The notes under the pieces were generated by a model. The model searched no databases and was not told where the DNA came from. It worked only from the letters and a program-made list of their open reading frames with translations. A DNA stretch of 64,000 bases from contig LT907983.1 in NCBI GenBank assembly GCA_900230115.1, forward strand, positions 1,984,001 through 2,048,000. Direction: 5' to 3'. The stretch comes from Spirosomataceae bacterium TFI 002 (GTDB taxonomy: Bacteria > Bacteroidota > Bacteroidia > Cytophagales > Spirosomataceae). Of this stretch, positions 59,982 to 64,000 are shown in pieces (the first letter of the stretch is position 1; every line of letters begins with the position of its first letter). The position numbers were made by a program, and so were the translations under genes.

Positions 59982-61017
59982 TTGTTTGTTCATTGAATCT
60001 GTCTATACGTAAAGCTACGTTATCTCTAATATTGTTCCAAAACAAGTTAATATCTCCAACATGCCAAATTTTAGTATTTAGGAAAAGGGCTAAGAATAAA
60101 TTGGGCTTATTAACCCAAAGCATTCCGTCATTCACTTGTGCTCCCACCATCTTTTTTACAAATTTAAACTTTAAACCTACTCCTCCTTTATTTTCTTTAC
60201 GACTTACCCATTCTTCACTATTTGACCAAGTCAATGGATTGATACAAGCTGCAATATCCAAGCCATCATCATAATAGTCAGGGACATAACCTTTGTGAAA
60301 AGTATTCCAAGTTACAAACCCACCCACATGGTCGGGTCTTGTGCTTAACTGTAAGTCATCAAAATATGAAGTGGGAGTTGCAATCCCAATAAGATAAGCT
60401 TCAACCAACTGTTTCTGTAATTCTTTGCCTTCAAAAAACTCCTTCAATAACCTACCAGCATGAATGGTCCCTTGACTATGAGAAGCAATAACAATGGGTC
60501 TACCCTCATTCCAATTTGCCAAATAATATTCAAAGGCTGCTTTTACGTCCGCATATGCCAAATCAAGCGATTTCTTTTTATTGCTTGGTAAATCTGTTGT
60601 AAAAGCAGAGTAGTGAGCCTGCCTATAACGAGGGGCGTAAACCTTACAAGATCCATTAAAAACTGATGCTTGATTCAAAATAGTTGACTCGTCTACTTTT
60701 TGATTTAGCTTTTCATCATTCACATTTCCGTTCCACTTATACTCATCCTGAGGCTCGTAAGTAAAAATTGTGGGATGAATAAAAAACACATCCGCCGAAG
60801 CTTTATCCTGGCCGTCTTTTAAGTCGGATTTAACAGGCACTTTATCAGCTTGATCCTTTTTTTGAGGCAAAGCACACCAATATTTCTCTAAACTATATTG
60901 GGGTTCGGGAGGAACTGGGCTTTCTTCAAAAGTTTCTAAAACTTTGAAAGGAGTTTGACTTACAGCAATTTGACTAGTCAAAATTAAGAGAATTGTTAAT
61001 CTACGTTTAAATGACAC
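59971..61017 (-). CDS. DUF3089 alpha/beta-hydrolase-like protein, secreted
   Basis: The 348-residue protein has a GTG start and a signal peptide (LTSQIAVSQ). The mature part has the DUF3089 fold: DVFFIHPTIF, VYAPRYRQAHYSAF, YADVKAAFEYYLANWNEGRPIVIASHSQGTIHAGRLL (in parts) with nucleophile Ser in SHSQG, and VTWNTFHKGY. The Asp and His of the triad are not certain: the His may lie in the GAQVNDGMLWVNKPNLFLA end region. DUF3089 proteins are esterase or lipase-like with unknown substrates. It is divergent from the receptor at 61120 (103 bases) and upstream of manC. Its partner role is unclear; deacylation of a surface glycan is one possibility (inference). Confidence 0.85.
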   Translation of the reverse strand: MSFKRRLTILLILTSQIAVSQTPFKVLETFEESPVPPEPQYSLEKYWCALPQKKDQADKVPVKSDLKDGQDKASADVFFIHPTIFTYEPQDEYKWNGNVNDEKLNQKVDESTILNQASVFNGSCKVYAPRYRQAHYSAFTTDLPSNKKKSLDLAYADVKAAFEYYLANWNEGRPIVIASHSQGTIHAGRLLKEFFEGKELQKQLVEAYLIGIATPTSYFDDLQLSTRPDHVGGFVTWNTFHKGYVPDYYDDGLDIAACINPLTWSNSEEWVSRKENKGGVGLKFKFVKKMVGAQVNDGMLWVNKPNLFLALFLNTKIWHVGDINLFWNNIRDNVALRIDRFNEQTNEK

Positions 61018-61119
61018 GATTTGATATGATTATTTTTTGTTTATTTTGTATTAATTTATTTTTCTTTTGCGTTCTTTGCGTCTAGGAAATTCAACAAACC
61101 TAACTAACCAAATTAAATT

Positions 61120-64000
61120 ATGATCAATCTTTCCCTCAAAAAGATGCTTAGCACTGCTGTTATGGTATTGTTCGTAGCATTTGGTGCCTTAGCACAAACA
61201 ACAATTTCAGGAACCATTGCTGATTCTGAAACTAAAGAACCACTTATTGGAGTGAGTGTTCAAGTAAAAGGTAAAATTATTGGTACTATTACTGACATCA
61301 AGGGTCAGTTTTCGCTCAGTACTTCTACCACTACTCCATTTGTACTTACTATTTCTTACGTAGGATATCAATCTCAAGAAGTATCAATTACCGCAAATAA
61401 TACCAACGTAAACATTTCTCTCGAAGAGCAATCCATCATGGGTCAAGAGATTGTTGTAGCTGCATCTCGAGTAGAAGAGAGTGTGTTAAAATCTGCATCA
61501 GCAGTCGAAAAAATGGGCATTAGAGACATTCAGCAAAATACTTCTGCTTCTTTTTACGACGGACTTCAAAACCTAAAAGGTATTGATATGACCGCTCAAG
61601 GACTACTCTTCAAATCAGTAAATATGAGAGGATTTGGAGCAACTGGAAATGTACGTACCGTTCAAATGATCGACGGTATGGATAACCAAGCCCCTGGCCT
61701 TAACTTTCCCGTTGATAATATCATTGGAATGTCTGAGCTGGACCTTGAGAGTGTCGAAATTGTGCCAGGAGCGGCGTCTGCACTTTACGGACCGAATGCT
61801 CTTAATGGACTAATTCTAATGACTGGAAAAAGCCCTTTTCTTTATCAAGGACTGAGTGCGAATGTAAAAAGTGGTGTTATGGTAGCCGACAATCGTGATA
61901 CCAAGACCACACCATTTTATGACGTTTCTTTACGTTACGCTAAAGCTTTCAACGACAAATTCGCATTTAAGGCAAATGTTGCCTACATCACTGCAGATGA
62001 TTGGCAAGCTACAAATTACCAAAATCAAAGTAGAGGAGGTCTTGCTGACCCAACAAGAGGGTCAGGTGTAGATACAGACTATGATGGGCTTAATGTTTAT
62101 GGCGATGAAGATCGTAGAGATATGGTAACTATAGCAAATGGTGTAATAGCAAATGCAAGCACTCCAGCAGCTGTAAAGGCTGGCCTACAAGGAGCTCTGG
62201 CTAATAACCTTATACCTAATCAGTTTATTACAAGAACTGGTTACCTGGAAAGGGACATGGTGGATTATGGCACAAAAAGCCTTAAAGCTAACTTAGCTTT
62301 GCATTATAGATTAAATGAAAATATTGAAGCAATTGCACAAGCAAATTTTGGATACGGAACCACTGTTTACACAGGACAAGGAAGGTATTCGCTTAGAAAC
62401 TTTAACTTGGGTCAATACAAATTAGAACTTAAGGGTGATAATTTCACACTTAGGGGTTATACCACAAGAGAAAATTCTGGCGAATCTTATTTGTCTGGTT
62501 TAGCAGCAGTAGGAATGTTAAACGAAGCTAAATCTTACGCACAATGGTATGGGGAATACGTCGGTGCTTTTGCTCAGGCAGTTGGTGGCGGACTTTCAAG
62601 TGATCAAGCTCATCTTACAGCTAGGTCATTTGCTGATCAAGGTACGCCAGAGCCGGGCTCCAGTGCATTTAACGGGCTGTTAGATAAATATCGAAATAAA
62701 AGTATTGCAGAAGGTGGAGGACGTTTTTTTGATAAAACAAATCTGGTACACTTTGAAGGTGTTTATAATTTCAAAAATGAGATAAAATTTATGGACTTAT
62801 TGATTGGTGCAAATTTCCGTCAGTATCAATTAAGGTCTGAAGGTACACTATTCGCAGATCAAGCAGAAGGCAGAGAAGGCACCATTAAAATTGATGAATA
62901 TGGTGCATTTTTACAGGCAGGAAAAAGTCTCTTTTCGGATCATTTGAAGCTCACTGCTTCAGGTCGATATGATAAAAATGAAAACTTTGAAGGTCAATTT
63001 ACTCCTAGAGTTTCTGCCGTTACTTCATTTGGGCAAAACAGCATACGCCTATCATATCAAACTGGCTTTAGAATACCTACTACACAAAATCAATATATTG
63101 ATTTAAGAACGCCTCAAGGAACACTTATTGGTGGTCTTCCTGAATTTAACAATAGGTATAACTTAGGTTCTGGAATTGCTCGGGATGTGATTGCCGATTT
63201 CCAAGTCAATAGACTTAACTCCCAATACTTGACTGATGCAAATAGACAAGCCATACAAGCTGCAGTTGCTGCCGCTTTGCCTAGTATTCAAAGTCAAGTA
63301 ATTGCTGGTGTACAAGCAAGTGTTGTTGCTCAAGTTACTCAAGCGGTTACAGCTTTAGTAGCAAGTGGAGCTATTCCAGCTGACCAAGCTCAAGCAACAA
63401 TAGCAGCACAAGTAGCTACGCAAATGCAATCTCCCCAAGTTGCTGCGATTATCACTCAAAATGTAACCAAAAGTGCTGGAGATTTTGGAGCTGCCTTTGC
63501 CATTTCACAATTACCTAAATATCAATACAAGCCTTTGACACCTGAAAGGATACAATCATGGGAAATAGGCTATAAAGGTATTGTTGGCAAAAAACTGTTT
63601 ATTGATGCTTACTATTACCAAAGCATTTATAAGAATTTCATAGGTGGAACCGAAATTGTAGTAGGAAATTCGCCTGCTGCTCCAGGCTTGCCTGATGTTA
63701 CAGGAATTGCTATAGGAGACTTTAGTGGTTTTTCTAGACCTGCAAACACTGACAATGACATTTTAGCAACAGGATGGGCAATTGGTGCGAATTATTCTTT
63801 ACCAGATGGGTTTAGTGTAGGAGCAAATGTTGCTAATAATGAGTTGAAAAAGTTCGAAAAGTCGCCAGAACAACAATATGCAGGATTTAATACACCAAAA
63901 TATAGATATAATTTCAATTTTGGTAGAACTATCGGTAGTGGTGACAAATTTGGCTTTAATATCACATTTAGGCATCAAGAAGCATTCACTTGGGAATCTT
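61120..64000 (+). CDS. TonB-dependent receptor, 3' end outside the window
   Basis: From ATG 61120 the frame is open to the end of the window (960 codons), so the C-terminus is missing. It has a signal peptide (FGALAQ, cut about residue 27), a carboxypeptidase-regulatory-like sandwich (about 28-110, ISGTIADSETKEPLIGVSVQVKGK in parts) and a plug domain with SVNMRGFGATGNVRTVQMIDGMDNQAPG (in parts) and the LESVEIVPGAASALYGPNALNGLILMTGKS block. The barrel follows. About residues 708-790 (63241-63489) form an Ala/Gln/Val-rich insert of helical type (QAAVAAALPS, AQVTQAVTALVASG) that is odd in a barrel. No SusD gene is visible before the edge. The ligand is unknown. Confidence 0.92.
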   Translation, partial: MINLSLKKMLSTAVMVLFVAFGALAQTTISGTIADSETKEPLIGVSVQVKGKIIGTITDIKGQFSLSTSTTTPFVLTISYVGYQSQEVSITANNTNVNISLEEQSIMGQEIVVAASRVEESVLKSASAVEKMGIRDIQQNTSASFYDGLQNLKGIDMTAQGLLFKSVNMRGFGATGNVRTVQMIDGMDNQAPGLNFPVDNIIGMSELDLESVEIVPGAASALYGPNALNGLILMTGKSPFLYQGLSANVKSGVMVADNRDTKTTPFYDVSLRYAKAFNDKFAFKANVAYITADDWQATNYQNQSRGGLADPTRGSGVDTDYDGLNVYGDEDRRDMVTIANGVIANASTPAAVKAGLQGALANNLIPNQFITRTGYLERDMVDYGTKSLKANLALHYRLNENIEAIAQANFGYGTTVYTGQGRYSLRNFNLGQYKLELKGDNFTLRGYTTRENSGESYLSGLAAVGMLNEAKSYAQWYGEYVGAFAQAVGGGLSSDQAHLTARSFADQGTPEPGSSAFNGLLDKYRNKSIAEGGGRFFDKTNLVHFEGVYNFKNEIKFMDLLIGANFRQYQLRSEGTLFADQAEGREGTIKIDEYGAFLQAGKSLFSDHLKLTASGRYDKNENFEGQFTPRVSAVTSFGQNSIRLSYQTGFRIPTTQNQYIDLRTPQGTLIGGLPEFNNRYNLGSGIARDVIADFQVNRLNSQYLTDANRQAIQAAVAAALPSIQSQVIAGVQASVVAQVTQAVTALVASGAIPADQAQATIAAQVATQMQSPQVAAIITQNVTKSAGDFGAAFAISQLPKYQYKPLTPERIQSWEIGYKGIVGKKLFIDAYYYQSIYKNFIGGTEIVVGNSPAAPGLPDVTGIAIGDFSGFSRPANTDNDILATGWAIGANYSLPDGFSVGANVANNELKKFEKSPEQQYAGFNTPKYRYNFNFGRTIGSGDKFGFNITFRHQEAFTWES

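Noticed and set aside
1-64000. CRISPR arrays, tRNA or rRNA genes, insertion sequences and prophage
   Set aside because: No regularly spaced direct repeats, cloverleaf with CCA-like end, transposase-like frame or phage gene was found by reading both strands.

Overview
The window looks like the chromosome of a free-living, plant-polysaccharide-degrading Bacteroidota, most likely of the order Cytophagales. The evidence is the low G+C content, many signal peptides and lipoprotein boxes, TonB-dependent receptors, Bacteroidota-typical families (DUF3078, DUF3467, DUF4350, DUF2490, DUF4956, GH127, GH140), promoter-like TAnnTTTG sequences in place of a sigma-70 -10 box, and a dcw-type cell division cluster. 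I saw no tRNA, rRNA, CRISPR array, insertion sequence or prophage. Both ends cut through genes: a DUF1593 protein on the left and a TonB-dependent receptor on the right.

Region 1 (1-11437, plus strand) is a pectin locus. It holds a GH127-type lipoprotein, a PL10 pectate lyase, a GH140 (apiosidase-like) protein, a GH28 polygalacturonase lipoprotein, the stranded remnant of a second GH140 C-terminal domain, and four DUF1593/Sde182-like proteins with a nucleoside-hydrolase-like fold. GH127 and GH140 together suggest rhamnogalacturonan-II side chains. A second small locus (49173-51075, minus strand) holds a GH105 unsaturated rhamnogalacturonyl hydrolase and a CE12 acetylesterase, which would finish rhamnogalacturonan-I breakdown. 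No SusC/SusD pair is visible.

Region 2 (11458-18128) is a DUF805 protein and the conserved MoxR - DUF58 - DUF4350 - DUF4129 - SpoIIM membrane cluster with a divergent RDD protein. Region 3 (18289-22242) holds housekeeping genes: class II fructose-bisphosphate aldolase, a DUF3467 protein and elongation factor G. Region 4 (22261-28773, minus) is a division unit running ftsW - murG - x - ftsQ - ftsA - ftsZ. In it the place usually held by murC is taken by a protein resembling the catalytic domain of aminoacyl-tRNA-protein transferases.

Region 5 (28955-31928, minus) is a probable osmotic-stress operon: an ECF sigma factor, a 64-residue acidic protein, an MscS-like channel, a DUF3078 outer membrane protein and MscL. 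Region 6 (32062-39812) has an SCP2 protein with an acyl-CoA dehydrogenase, a TonB-dependent receptor, and a purple-acid-phosphatase-like enzyme with an aldehyde dehydrogenase. Region 7 (40045-46390) holds a NarL-type response regulator, a minimal histidine kinase, a tiny orphan protein, a stand-alone LytTR regulator, a beta-helix secreted protein and a 1047-residue repeat protein. Two near-identical 18-bp palindromes flank the regulator pair.

Region 8 (46387-64000) is mixed: a thioredoxin-like protein, an MFS transporter, the GH105/CE12 pair, fused SecDF, small secreted proteins, a beta-lactamase-fold serine hydrolase, a VTC - DUF4956 - DUF2490 operon that may make or handle polyphosphate, mannose-1-phosphate guanylyltransferase with a DUF3089 hydrolase, and the start of a TonB-dependent receptor. 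The family calls rest on motifs and recalled family features; no database search was run.
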